64,000 bases of DNA, taken from Shewanella sp. GD04112 (GTDB lineage: Bacteria; Pseudomonadota; Gammaproteobacteria; Enterobacterales; Shewanellaceae). Below the pieces are notes generated by a model. That model did no database searches. It saw only the letters and a program-made list of their open reading frames with translations, and had not been told where the DNA came from. Below are positions 54,167 to 62,952 of this stretch, in pieces. Each line of letters opens with the position of its first letter. Position 1 is the first letter of the stretch. Made by a program: the position numbers and the translations under genes. The stretch spans positions 1,426,001 to 1,490,000 of the forward strand of contig NZ_JAOEAL010000001.1 in assembly GCF_029835735.1 (NCBI RefSeq), written 5' to 3'.

Positions 54167-54493
54167 TTACTCTTTATTGAGGTCATTCAATTCAGCTTCG
54201 AAGCTGGCAATGTTGGCCGCCAACTTTTCGGGATCAATTTTATAGCGACCTTCGGCAATCGCTTGCTTAATTTCAGCGACTTTCTTTTGGTCGACTTCAG
54301 GTAGGCTGGCCATTTTGGTTTGAGCTCCTTGTAGCTGTTGAGCTTGAGCCGTAATGACAACAGAGTCACCTTTTTGTTGAGTCGATTTGGCCGCAACCTG
54401 AGTCGATTGCTCGCTTTCACTGCTCTTTTTAGTACTGTTTGAACGGACTTGCGCGGCCGCTCCGGCGTTAAATTTGCTAATATCAATTGCCAT
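54167..54493 (-). CDS. flgM: Anti-sigma-28 factor FlgM
   Basis: 108-residue, mostly disordered anti-sigma factor that binds FliA until the hook is complete. The C-terminal FliA-binding part has VDQKKVAEIKQAIAEGRYKI and DPEKLAANIASFE, the family signature. The N terminus is Ser/Thr/Gln-rich. Preceded by a near-perfect sigma-28 promoter, consistent with autogenous feedback, and followed after 2 bp by flgN. Confidence 0.93.
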   Translation of the reverse strand: MAIDISKFNAGAAAQVRSNSTKKSSESEQSTQVAAKSTQQKGDSVVITAQAQQLQGAQTKMASLPEVDQKKVAEIKQAIAEGRYKIDPEKLAANIASFEAELNDLNKE

Positions 54494-54535
54494 TTTAGGC
54501 TCCAGCGTCGTGTATACGGGATTTCTTAACTGGGG

Positions 54536-54561
54536 TATCGGCAGCCCAACGAAAAGCTTTA
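54536..54561 (-). promoter_or_regulatory. Sigma-28 (FliA) promoter of flgM
   Basis: On the minus strand TAAA, a 15-bp spacer, then GCCGATA: the consensus TAAA-N15-GCCGATAA at every position except the last base. It lies 43 bp before the flgM ATG. Confidence 0.85.
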
Positions 54562-54568
54562 GCTTATT

Positions 54569-55276
54569 TTACATTCTAACTTCGACTTCGCCAATGGCTG
54601 TGACTATAGCATCTAGTTCCTTGTTTGAGCTGCTATTTTTGACCCTAATTTGGTCACCAATATTACCATCTTGCAGTGCTTCACCCACGGTTTTTAGCAC
54701 AAAATTACTGGAACGGACATAAATCGACACTGAATCATTCTTACAGACAAAGCAAAGGTTGTTGGCAAAAATGGGAAAATTTTTGGCAACACGGCGTTTA
54801 ACCCGTACGCCTGAAAGTTGGCTGGTATCGCTAAATTGCATTCCGCGTAAACTATTTTGATCAATATAACGGATTTCAACCTGAGTCGGACTGATTAACT
54901 CCCCTGGCGCCAGTGTTTCGCTGGCAACGACCACAGGGAACAGAATATCAACACGCACCGACATAAAAATCTGCCAAGGGTAGGCCAAATCAGGTGTATC
55001 ACAGCTGACTTTTACTGTGTTGTTGCGGCTGATTTCCCTATCGGATGCTAGTTCAACTTTTATTGGGGATGCGCATTGTGCTGGCAGTAGTCGGTTGTCG
55101 ATAGGTTGGGGAGCGATTTCCACTTTGGCATTCGCTGGCACTGAAATCTTTTCATTAATAAGGGCTTTAGCTAACTCTGATATCGCCGATACGCTAGGTA
55201 CCTCGGGAGCTGCATTGGCCGCCGAGGTGAGAAATAATGCGATAACACATAAAAAATATACTAAATTTACTTTCAT
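54569..55276 (-). CDS. flgA: Flagellar P-ring chaperone FlgA
   Basis: 235-residue periplasmic chaperone for P-ring (FlgI) assembly. Signal peptide (FLCVIALFLTSAANA), a C-terminal SAF-like beta-clip (PVVVASETLAPGELISPTQVE; GVRVKRRVAKNFPIF), and IRVKNSSSNKELDAIVTAIGEVEV. Transcribed away from cheV, upstream of flgM with its own probable sigma-54 promoter. Confidence 0.92.
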   Translation of the reverse strand: MKVNLVYFLCVIALFLTSAANAAPEVPSVSAISELAKALINEKISVPANAKVEIAPQPIDNRLLPAQCASPIKVELASDREISRNNTVKVSCDTPDLAYPWQIFMSVRVDILFPVVVASETLAPGELISPTQVEIRYIDQNSLRGMQFSDTSQLSGVRVKRRVAKNFPIFANNLCFVCKNDSVSIYVRSSNFVLKTVGEALQDGNIGDQIRVKNSSSNKELDAIVTAIGEVEVRM

Positions 55277-55412
55277 AATGAAGAGACTAGCTTGTAACGC
55301 CAGAATGCACCTATACTTTTATCAAACGTGAAACTGTCCTGTGTCGTTAAGGCCAAAATTTCGTGTCAGAAGTTTGACTCAGTTTCAACTATGGTTATGG
55401 ATAACAAGACGC

Positions 55413-55430
55413 AAGCAATTAATATGCCTA
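55413..55430 (-). promoter_or_regulatory. Sigma-54 promoter candidate for flgA
   Basis: On the minus strand TAGGCATATTAATTGCTT has GG-N10-GC and TTGCTT at -12. It lies ~140 bp before flgA and resembles the flgT candidate (AGGCATACAATTTGCTT). Confidence 0.48.
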
Positions 55431-55481
55431 TACTCAAACGAGTTTTATGGCCGTACATAAACAGAACAACAAGGCAGAGTT

Positions 55482-56402
55482 ATGTCGAGTATTCTTGATT
55501 CAGTCAACAAACGCACCCAACTCGTAGGTCAAAACCGACTAGAACTATTGCTATTTAAGTTGAATGGTCGTCAACGTTTTGGGATTAACGTATTCAAAGT
55601 GAAAGAGGTTCTGCAGTGTCCACCATTAACGGCCTTGCCTAAACTTAATCCCTACGTCAAAGGGGTGGCACATATTCGCGGAACGACCATTTCAGTGATC
55701 GATTTAAGTGCCGCAACTGGCGGACGTCCGCTCGCGAGTACCGAAAATTGCTTTATTATCATTTCAGAATATAACCGCAGCGTGCAAGGTTTCTTGGTCA
55801 GTTCAGTTGAACGTATCATCAACATGAATTGGGAAGCTATTATGCCGCCACCGCAAGGTGCTGGCCGTTATTCCTATTTGACGGCGGTGACTGAAATTGA
55901 AGGCGAGTTAGTCGAAATTCTCGATGTTGAAAAGATTCTTGATGAAATCTCCCCAGTAAAAACCGCGATTAGTGAAGAAGTCAATGAGCAGCTCACTATC
56001 GATAGAAGTCAGCATTATCACATCATGGTGATTGATGATTCGGCTGTGGCTCGTAAACAGATTATTCGCGCGTTGGAATCATTAAACTTACAGATTGATA
56101 CGGCAAAAGATGGCCGCGAGGCATTGGACAAGTTAAAGGCGATTGCTGGTGAAATGAACAATGTCGCCGAAGAGATCCCATTAATTATTTCTGATATCGA
56201 AATGCCTGAAATGGATGGTTATACCTTAACGGCAGAAATCCGCGACGATCCAAAACTTAAGCATATTAAGGTCGTTTTACATACCTCACTCAGCGGCGTG
56301 TTCAACCAGGCCATGGTGCAAAAAGTAGGCGCCAACGACTTTATCGCGAAATTCAATCCTGATGAATTAGCGGCAGCAGTGAACAAGCATTTAAGTTTGT
56401 AG
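55482..56402 (+). CDS. cheV: Chemotaxis protein CheV (CheW-response regulator hybrid)
   Basis: 306 residues. N-terminal CheW-like coupling domain (~15-165; FGINVFKVKEVLQCPPLTALP, VKGVAHIRGTTISVIDLS) and a C-terminal receiver domain (~185-306; IMVIDDSAVARKQI) with phosphoacceptor Asp238 in SDIEMPEMDG. It couples receptors to CheA with adaptation by phosphorylation. Immediately upstream of cheR, the usual order for polar flagellates. Start ATG follows AAGGCAGAGTT. Confidence 0.93.
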   Translation: MSSILDSVNKRTQLVGQNRLELLLFKLNGRQRFGINVFKVKEVLQCPPLTALPKLNPYVKGVAHIRGTTISVIDLSAATGGRPLASTENCFIIISEYNRSVQGFLVSSVERIINMNWEAIMPPPQGAGRYSYLTAVTEIEGELVEILDVEKILDEISPVKTAISEEVNEQLTIDRSQHYHIMVIDDSAVARKQIIRALESLNLQIDTAKDGREALDKLKAIAGEMNNVAEEIPLIISDIEMPEMDGYTLTAEIRDDPKLKHIKVVLHTSLSGVFNQAMVQKVGANDFIAKFNPDELAAAVNKHLSL

Positions 56403-56503
56403 TGAAAGTGTGGGTTAGTGCCTAGTAGCGCTTTACGCTATAATCTAGCCCTTATTACATGATTGTTGGCACTTATTTGGGTGCTTGCTATAGGATCTAG
56501 GAC

Positions 56504-57343
56504 GTGAATGTGCCTGACAAATCACTCGCTGAAGCCGAATATAATCAATTTAGGTTGTTCCTAGAACAACACAGCGGCATCGTACTGGGGGAAAATAAAC
56601 AATACCTAGTACGTAGCCGTCTTGCTCCCTTGATGGGCAAATATAATCTGCCTTCGTTATCCGATGTGGTAAAACATTCGATGAAGCCCACGGAGCGAGC
56701 CTTACGGGCAGAAGTGATCGACGCCATGACTACCAATGAAACCTTATGGTTTCGTGACCGTTATCCGTTTGAGTTGCTCAATAATGTGTTGTTACCTGAA
56801 TACAGTAAGTTGGGGCGTCCATTAAAAATATGGTCCGCTGCCTGCTCGTCTGGCCAAGAGCCTTATTCGTTGGCAATGACTATCTTAGAATATCAACAGA
56901 AGAAGCCGGGAGCTTTGCCGGGCGGCGCCTCGATTCAAGCAACCGATCTTTCACCTTCGATGTTGGAACGTTGCAAAAATGCCGAATACGATAGTTTGGC
57001 GCTAGCGCGTGGTTTATCCGAGGAACGTAAGCGCCAGTTTTTTGATGCTTTGCCCTCTGGCAACATGCGAGTTAAGGATAACGTTAAGCGTTTAGTCAAT
57101 TTTCGCGCCCATAACTTACTTGAGAGTTACACCTTACTCGGCAAGTTCGACATTATCTTCTGTCGAAATGTGCTGATCTATTTTGCCCCAGAGGCAAAAG
57201 CAAAAATTTTGCGGCAATTCGCTGCCGCTTTAAATCCGAAGGGCATACTCTTTCTCGGCGCGTCAGAGTCGATTGCGGGTCTGACGGATGAATTTGATAT
57301 GGTTCGTTGCAACCCGGGTATCTATTACCAGAAAAAGACTTAA
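56504..57343 (+). CDS. cheR: Chemotaxis receptor methyltransferase CheR
   Basis: 279-residue SAM-dependent glutamate methyltransferase for receptor adaptation. N-terminal helical domain (YNQFRLFLEQHSGIVLGENK), SAM-binding IWSAACSSGQEPYSLAM, and FDIIFCRNVLIYF. GTG start at 56504 (MNVPDKSLAEAEY). Followed by a terminator, so flgB has its own promoter. Confidence 0.94.
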   Translation: MNVPDKSLAEAEYNQFRLFLEQHSGIVLGENKQYLVRSRLAPLMGKYNLPSLSDVVKHSMKPTERALRAEVIDAMTTNETLWFRDRYPFELLNNVLLPEYSKLGRPLKIWSAACSSGQEPYSLAMTILEYQQKKPGALPGGASIQATDLSPSMLERCKNAEYDSLALARGLSEERKRQFFDALPSGNMRVKDNVKRLVNFRAHNLLESYTLLGKFDIIFCRNVLIYFAPEAKAKILRQFAAALNPKGILFLGASESIAGLTDEFDMVRCNPGIYYQKKT

Positions 57344-57360
57344 TATTATGATATTAAATA

Positions 57361-57391
57361 AAAATTACCGACATGAGTCGGTAATTTTTTA
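57361..57391 (+). terminator. Terminator after cheR
   Basis: 12-bp stem AAAATTACCGAC/GTCGGTAATTTT with a 4-nt loop and following TT. Confidence 0.85.
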
Positions 57392-57437
57392 CCCCGTCAA
57401 ACCCCTTTTCTACACATTTCTGATAGTTTCTGTTTTT

Positions 57438-57453
57438 TGGCACATGAATTGCT
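57438..57453 (+). promoter_or_regulatory. Sigma-54 promoter of the flgB operon
   Basis: TGGCACATGAATTGCT: GG at -24 and GC at -12 with exactly 10 bp between, keeping TGGCAC and TTGC. It lies 35 bp before flgB. Confidence 0.82.
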
Positions 57454-57487
57454 TTGTTCCCGTGAGAGTCACGATGGAGGCAATTTT

Positions 57488-57892
57488 ATGGCGATTAATT
57501 TTGATAAGGCACTAGGTGTGCACCAATTTACTTTGGGGATACGTGCCGAGCGTGCCGAAGTAATTTCAAGCAACATCGCAAACGCCGATACGCCACATTA
57601 TAAAGCCCGTGACGTCGATTTTTCTGCGGCCTTAAATATTGCGAAAACCCAGCAACAGCAACGCAATAGCCTTGAGATGACAGGCGATGAGCAGCATTTT
57701 GGCCTCGCACAGTTAACGGGACAATACGTGAAGTTCCGTGTGCCAAATCAGCCAGATACTGGAGATGGCAATACAGTGGATATTCAACAGGAACAGTCGG
57801 CATTTATGCAAAATGCGCTCGAATATCAAATGTCTCTGGGATTTTTGGACAGTAAGTTTAGCGGCATGAAAAAAGCGCTGAGAGGGGATTAA
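57488..57892 (+). CDS. flgB: Flagellar basal-body rod protein FlgB
   Basis: 134-residue proximal rod protein. Contains the rod-family N-terminal pattern SSNIANADTPHYKARDVDF and a C-terminal helix ending in QNALEYQMSLGFLDSKFSGMKKAL. ATG 57488 is 6 nt after GGAGG; frames that open at 57437 include part of the promoter region and are not translated. First gene of flgBCDEFGHI. Confidence 0.94.
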   Translation: MAINFDKALGVHQFTLGIRAERAEVISSNIANADTPHYKARDVDFSAALNIAKTQQQQRNSLEMTGDEQHFGLAQLTGQYVKFRVPNQPDTGDGNTVDIQQEQSAFMQNALEYQMSLGFLDSKFSGMKKALRGD

Positions 57893-57894
57893 TC

Positions 57895-58311
57895 ATGAGT
57901 TTATTTAGCATTTTTGATGTGGCAGGCTCCGGTATGTCAGCCCAGTCCGTCCGACTCAATACCACGGCGAGTAACATCGCTAACGCCGATTCTGTTTCTA
58001 GCAGTATTGATAAAACTTACCGCTCACGTCATCCCATTTTTGAAGCTGAAATGGCGAAAGCGCAGAGCCAACAGCAAGCTTCTCAAGGTGTTGCAGTAAA
58101 AGGCATTGTTGAGAGCGATAAACCCCTATTAAAAGAGTATTCGCCCGATCATCCGATGGCGGATGCGGATGGTTTTATTTATAAGCCGAATGTGAATGTC
58201 ATGGAAGAAATGGCGGATATGATTTCTGCCTCTCGCTCATATCAGATGAATGTTCAAGTCGCAGAAGCCGCAAAATCTATGCTGCAACAAACACTTGGGA
58301 TGGGTAAATAA
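57895..58311 (+). CDS. flgC: Flagellar basal-body rod protein FlgC
   Basis: 138-residue rod protein with SVRLNTTASNIANADSVSSS and the C-terminal NVNVMEEMADMISASRSYQMNV. Two base pairs after flgB. Confidence 0.95.
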   Translation: MSLFSIFDVAGSGMSAQSVRLNTTASNIANADSVSSSIDKTYRSRHPIFEAEMAKAQSQQQASQGVAVKGIVESDKPLLKEYSPDHPMADADGFIYKPNVNVMEEMADMISASRSYQMNVQVAEAAKSMLQQTLGMGK

Positions 58312-58335
58312 CATGCGCGATTTAGGAGGTAAGCT

Positions 58336-59115
58336 GTGAGCCTCATTAACCAACTTAGCCAGAATACGGCTCAGACGACTCAAGCTAAGAGCCAATCGAA
58401 TACGGTGGCGACTAATACCACGAGCACAACGAGTACATCAACCGGCAATCCATTTTTAGATGGGATCCGCTTGCCTAGCCAATCGGTTGTGCCAGAAGCT
58501 AAGAGTCAACAGCTGACGCAGGAAGACTTTTTTTCATTACTCAGTCAGCAGTTGTCGATGCAGGATCCGTTTAAGCCCGTCGACAACGACCAGATGATTG
58601 CACAAATGGCATCTTTTTCTACCGTGGATGGTATTTCAAAGCTCAATGATGAGATTGTTAATTTAAACAGCGTGATGACATCGAGTCAGGCGCTGCAAGC
58701 ATCGGGATTAGTTGGACGTAAGGTGTTGATCCCAACCGATACCGGCAATGTGTCAGTCGAAAGCCCCACCCTGAGTGGCGTGGTGAGTACGCCAGACAAA
58801 ATTCCTGTGATTAACGTGCGTGTGCTAGATGATAAAGGCCAAGTGGTTAGCACCTTTAACATCGATGGCAGTGATGGCGGCAACATCCCTGTGACATGGG
58901 ATGGTCTGAATGAAAATGGTGAGCCTGTTAGTGCCGGCAATTACACCATTAAGGCCAGCGGTCTTGTTGATGGAGAATCTCAAGAGCTTGCCGTTTCGAC
59001 CTATGCCCATGTGACCAGTGTTTCATTGGGCACAGCAAGCACTGGGGCGATTCTGAATCTTCGCGGTGGTGCAGGTATTAAGCTCTCTGATGTGCTCGCG
59101 GTATCAGAAACCTAA
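58336..59115 (+). CDS. flgD: Flagellar hook assembly (capping) protein FlgD
   Basis: 259-residue hook-cap scaffold. N-terminal secretion/hook-cap region with LTQEDFFSLLSQQLSMQDPFKPVDNDQMIAQMASFS, then FlgD Ig-like domains (KIPVINVRVLDDKGQVVSTF, ITVTWDG-like stretch). GTG start with AGGAGGT 8 bp upstream. Confidence 0.93.
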   Translation: MSLINQLSQNTAQTTQAKSQSNTVATNTTSTTSTSTGNPFLDGIRLPSQSVVPEAKSQQLTQEDFFSLLSQQLSMQDPFKPVDNDQMIAQMASFSTVDGISKLNDEIVNLNSVMTSSQALQASGLVGRKVLIPTDTGNVSVESPTLSGVVSTPDKIPVINVRVLDDKGQVVSTFNIDGSDGGNIPVTWDGLNENGEPVSAGNYTIKASGLVDGESQELAVSTYAHVTSVSLGTASTGAILNLRGGAGIKLSDVLAVSET

Positions 59116-59177
59116 TTTGTCAGTATTGAGTTGGACCTGGGTCCTTAATTGAATTGAGTGAAATGTAGAGGTGAATT

Positions 59178-60539
59178 ATGTCGTTTAACATTGCATTGAG
59201 TGGCATTTCTGCTGCACAGAAAGACTTAAACACTACCGCGAACAACATTGCGAATGCTAACACCATTGGCTTTAAAGAATCGCGTGCTGAATTTGCGGAT
59301 GTTTACGCTAATTCAATTTTCTCTAACTCTAAAACCGCCGTCGGTGGTGGTGTGGCAACGAGTCAAGTGGCACAGCAATTCCACCAAGGTAGTTTGCAGC
59401 TGACTAATAACTCCTTAGATTTAGCGATCAAAGGGGGCGGCTTTTTTGTGACGGCTTCTGAGATTGGCACCCTAGATCATCAGTTTACCCGTGCAGGTGC
59501 ATTCAAAGTCGATAAAAATAATTATATGGTTGATTCTGCAGGTAATTACCTGCAAACCTTCCCAGTTGATAAAGATGGTAATTCGACATCGGTCAGTTTA
59601 ACGACGGCTAAACCTGTGCAAATTCCTGATACTGCTGGCAGTCCAGTTCAGACTGAAAACGTGACTCTGCAGATGAACTTAAATGCGAAAGAAGGTTCAC
59701 TCGATCCTGCTGCCTTTGACCCGCTGGACTCTAAAACCTACAACAGTGTGACCTCCATGACGATTTACGACTCACTCGGTGAGCCGCATATCATGACCAC
59801 CTATTTTGTGAAGCCAAACAACGGCTCTTACAACGGTGAAAACAACTGGGTTGCCTACTACGCAATTGATGGTAAGCAAGTGGATGTGTCTGGTCCTGCG
59901 GGGACTTATCAGACGGATACCAATGGCGATGGTACGGCTGATGGTACAGAGACAGCCCAAACCACAGGCGGTTGGAAAGGTTCGGTGTTGAAGTTTAACT
60001 CTGTCGGTGTGTATACCGGAAGCGATCCTGCGGTCGTGACGACTGAAGCATTAGGCGTGGGTGGTGCTGGCGTGTTAGGCCCAGGTGCCGATGGCACTCA
60101 AGATGTGACCATTAAGTTCAATGCACCTACTCAGTATTCGGCTCCGTTTGCGGCCACCGAATTAACTCAAGATGGTACGACAGTGGGCCGTTTAACCAAC
60201 GTTGAAATCGGTGAAGATGGTTTGATCACCGCCAGCTACTCTAACGGTTCAACCGTGCCATTATCCCGCGTTGCCTTAGTGCGTTTTGCCAACGAGCAAG
60301 GTTTAACTCAAGTGGGTAACACCTCATGGAAAGCCAGCCTTGAGTCGGGTCCAGCGCTCGCGGGTGAACCCAACAGTGGAACCTTCGGTAGCATCAGCTC
60401 TTCGGCATTAGAGCAGTCCAACATTGACTTAACGACTGAGCTGGTGGATTTAATTTCGGCGCAACGTAACTTCCAGGCTAACTCACGTACCCTCGAAGTG
60501 AACAACACTCTGCAACAAACTGTACTGCAAATTCGTTAA
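59178..60539 (+). CDS. flgE: Flagellar hook protein FlgE
   Basis: 453-residue hook subunit. N-terminal ALSGISAAQKDLNTTANNIA and NTIGFKESRAEFADVY; C-terminal LEQSNIDLTTELVDLISAQR and NSRTLEVNNTLQQTVLQIR, the family-specific ends; variable middle region with Asp/Gly/Thr-rich repeats. Followed by a 12-bp hairpin and then the flgF promoter. Confidence 0.95.
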   Translation: MSFNIALSGISAAQKDLNTTANNIANANTIGFKESRAEFADVYANSIFSNSKTAVGGGVATSQVAQQFHQGSLQLTNNSLDLAIKGGGFFVTASEIGTLDHQFTRAGAFKVDKNNYMVDSAGNYLQTFPVDKDGNSTSVSLTTAKPVQIPDTAGSPVQTENVTLQMNLNAKEGSLDPAAFDPLDSKTYNSVTSMTIYDSLGEPHIMTTYFVKPNNGSYNGENNWVAYYAIDGKQVDVSGPAGTYQTDTNGDGTADGTETAQTTGGWKGSVLKFNSVGVYTGSDPAVVTTEALGVGGAGVLGPGADGTQDVTIKFNAPTQYSAPFAATELTQDGTTVGRLTNVEIGEDGLITASYSNGSTVPLSRVALVRFANEQGLTQVGNTSWKASLESGPALAGEPNSGTFGSISSSALEQSNIDLTTELVDLISAQRNFQANSRTLEVNNTLQQTVLQIR

Positions 60540-60557
60540 GCTGATTTACTCCTTCTC

Positions 60558-60585
60558 TAAGTGTTGCCGATGGCGGCAACACTTA
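60558..60585 (+). terminator. Hairpin after flgE (possible partial terminator)
   Basis: 12-bp stem TAAGTGTTGCCG/CGGCAACACTTA with a 4-nt loop. Only a weak T-rich tail (CTCTTTT), so termination may be partial. Confidence 0.5.
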
Positions 60586-60657
60586 GCCTCTTTTGGCGTT
60601 GTCGCCATTTCCTCATAATCTTCTCCCAATTTATCAGTAAATTAGCCATTAATTTTA

Positions 60658-60675
60658 TTGGCATGATGCTTGCTT
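60658..60675 (+). promoter_or_regulatory. Sigma-54 promoter upstream of flgF
   Basis: TTGGCATGATGCTTGCTT: GG-N10-GC with TTGCTT, matching the consensus closely. It lies ~50 bp before flgF and inside the long flgB-flgI gene run. Confidence 0.8.
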
Positions 60676-60711
60676 TGCTATTGTCAGGTTGAAAATTTGA
60701 CGGAGCAGTCT

Positions 60712-61455
60712 GTGGACAAATTCCTCTACATATCCATGAGCGGAGCTAAGCAAAACATGAATGAGTTGGCGTTGCGTGCCAACAACTTAGCCAACGCAAA
60801 TACCGATGGATTTAAGTCGGATATGGCGCAAGCCAGATCGATGCAAGCCTTTGGTGAAGGATTACCGACAAGGGTCTTTGCCATGGTTGAAACCCCCTCC
60901 GCCAATTTTCGTTCGGGCCCGATTAAATCTACTGGACGCGATCTTGACGTTGCCATTAAAGGTGACGGTTGGTTTGCCGTGCAAGCACAGGATGGTAGTG
61001 AAGCTTATACCCGTTCTGGCAGTCTCAGTTTTGACTCAACAGGTTTATTGCATAACGACCGTGGTAATCCCGTGATGGGTGATGCCGGACCGATAGTGTT
61101 ACCGCTGCCAATTGAAAAGGTCACTATTTCACAGGATGGGATTATCTCTGTTCGTCCTCAAGGTGCGACGACAGAAGTCGTCGAAGAGGTCGGAAGATTA
61201 AAGTTAGTAAACCCTGGCAATGCACAAATGATGCGCGGCGAGGATGGGTTGTTCCGTTTGGTATCCGGTGATCCGGCGCCTGCCGATCCCAGTGTATTTG
61301 TAGAAAGTGGTGCTGTAGAGGGCAGTAACGTCAATCCAGTGGATGAGATGGTGTCCTTAATCGACCTACAGCGACAATTTGAATTGCAAGTGAAGATGAT
61401 GAAAACCGCGGAAGAAAATGACCGCGCTTCATCTTCATTAATGCGGATTAGTTAG
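60712..61455 (+). CDS. flgF: Flagellar basal-body rod protein FlgF
   Basis: 247-residue proximal rod protein, with MSGAKQNMNELALRANNLANA and C-terminal EGSNVNPVDEMVSLIDLQRQFELQVKM. GTG start 60712 (VDKFLYISMSG) follows a GGAG-containing region. Slightly separated from flgE by a hairpin and a promoter. Confidence 0.94.
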   Translation: MDKFLYISMSGAKQNMNELALRANNLANANTDGFKSDMAQARSMQAFGEGLPTRVFAMVETPSANFRSGPIKSTGRDLDVAIKGDGWFAVQAQDGSEAYTRSGSLSFDSTGLLHNDRGNPVMGDAGPIVLPLPIEKVTISQDGIISVRPQGATTEVVEEVGRLKLVNPGNAQMMRGEDGLFRLVSGDPAPADPSVFVESGAVEGSNVNPVDEMVSLIDLQRQFELQVKMMKTAEENDRASSSLMRIS

Positions 61456-61465
61456 GAGATAAATT

Positions 61466-62254
61466 ATGCATCCAGCGTTATGGATTAGTAAAACTGGCTT
61501 AGACGCACAGCAAACCGATATTGCGGTGATTTCAAACAACGTCGCTAACGCCAGTACTGTGGGCTATAAAAAAAGCCGCGCGGTATTTGAAGACTTACTT
61601 TATCAAACTGTTAACCAAGCGGGTGGGATCAGCGCCTCTAACACTAAGTTGCCAAACGGTTTGAACATTGGTGCGGGTACCAAGGTGGTAGCCACCCAAA
61701 AAATGTTTACCCAAGGCAATATGCTGACCACGGACAACTCGCTCGATTTGATGATTGAAGGCCCAGGATTTTTCGAAGTGCAGCTCCCCGATGGGACTAC
61801 GGCTTATACCCGTAATGGTCAATTTACCTTAGATGATACTGGGCAAATTGTCACACCGGGTTCGGGTTATGTGTTGCAACCTGCGATCACTATCCCTGAG
61901 GATGCAACCAGTATTACAGTCTCTGCTGAAGGGGAAGTTTCGGTAAAAACACCAGGTGCGGCGGAAAACCAGGTCGTTGGGCAGCTAAGTATGACCGACT
62001 TTATTAACCCGTCGGGTTTAGATCCTATGGGACAAAACCTATACACCGAAACTGGTGCGAGTGGTACGCCTATTCAAGGCACTGCATCACTTGATGGTAT
62101 GGGAGCGATTCGTCAAGGTGCGTTAGAAACCTCTAACGTGAACGTGACCGAAGAGCTAGTTAACCTCATTGAAAGTCAGCGGATCTACGAGATGAACTCC
62201 AAAGTGATTTCGGCGGTCGATCAGATGCTGGCTTATGTGAATCAGAATCTATAG
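61466..62254 (+). CDS. flgG: Flagellar basal-body distal rod protein FlgG
   Basis: 262-residue distal rod protein with SKTGLDAQQTDIAVISNNVANASTVGYKKSRAVFEDLLYQ and the C-terminal LETSNVNVTEELVNLIESQRIYEMNSKV. 10 bp after flgF. Confidence 0.96.
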   Translation: MHPALWISKTGLDAQQTDIAVISNNVANASTVGYKKSRAVFEDLLYQTVNQAGGISASNTKLPNGLNIGAGTKVVATQKMFTQGNMLTTDNSLDLMIEGPGFFEVQLPDGTTAYTRNGQFTLDDTGQIVTPGSGYVLQPAITIPEDATSITVSAEGEVSVKTPGAAENQVVGQLSMTDFINPSGLDPMGQNLYTETGASGTPIQGTASLDGMGAIRQGALETSNVNVTEELVNLIESQRIYEMNSKVISAVDQMLAYVNQNL

Positions 62255-62260
62255 AGGCAC

Positions 62261-62941
62261 ATGATCATGGCTAGATATCTACTATTGGCTAGTACGCTCT
62301 TGCTGGCGGCATGTAGTTCAACTCCAAAGAAGCCGATTGCGGATGATCCCTTCTATGCCCCAGTTTATCCCGAAGCACCACCGACTAAAATTGCTGCAAC
62401 GGGGTCGATTTACCAAGATAGCCAAGCGGCGAGTCTTTACTCGGATATTCGTGCCCATAAAGTCGGTGACATCATCACTATCGTGTTGAAGGAAGCGACT
62501 CAGGCGAAAAAGAGTGCGGGTAATCAGATCAAAAAAGGCTCTGATATGTCGCTCGATCCTATTTATGCCGGTGGTAGTAATGTGTCGATTGGCGGGGTTC
62601 CCCTCGATCTGCGTTACAAAGACAGTATGAACACTAAGCGGGAATCCGATGCCGATCAAAGCAATAGCTTAGATGGCAGTATCTCCGCCAACGTAATGCA
62701 AGTACTCAATAACGGCAACTTAGTGGTGCGTGGCGAGAAATGGATTTCCATTAATAACGGCGATGAGTTTATCCGAGTGACCGGCATAGTGCGTTCACAG
62801 GATATCAAGCCTGACAACACTATCGATTCAACCCGTATGGCCAATGCGCGTATTCAATACAGCGGTACTGGTACTTTCGCCGAAGCGCAAAAAGTGGGCT
62901 GGTTAAGCCAGTTCTTTATGAGCGATTGGTGGCCCTTCTAA
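62261..62941 (+). CDS. flgH: Flagellar L-ring lipoprotein FlgH
   Basis: About 224-226 residues. The lipoprotein signal ends LLLAAC (Cys at about 16-18), then L-ring sequence (SLYSDIRAHKVGDIITIVLKE, VMQVLNNGNLVVRGEKWISIN, IRVTGIVRSQDIKPDNTI). ATG at 62261 or 62267 are both possible relative to AGAGG. C-terminal WLSQFFMSDWWPF is typical. Confidence 0.95.
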   Translation: MIMARYLLLASTLLLAACSSTPKKPIADDPFYAPVYPEAPPTKIAATGSIYQDSQAASLYSDIRAHKVGDIITIVLKEATQAKKSAGNQIKKGSDMSLDPIYAGGSNVSIGGVPLDLRYKDSMNTKRESDADQSNSLDGSISANVMQVLNNGNLVVRGEKWISINNGDEFIRVTGIVRSQDIKPDNTIDSTRMANARIQYSGTGTFAEAQKVGWLSQFFMSDWWPF

Positions 62942-62952
62942 GGAGTCATATC

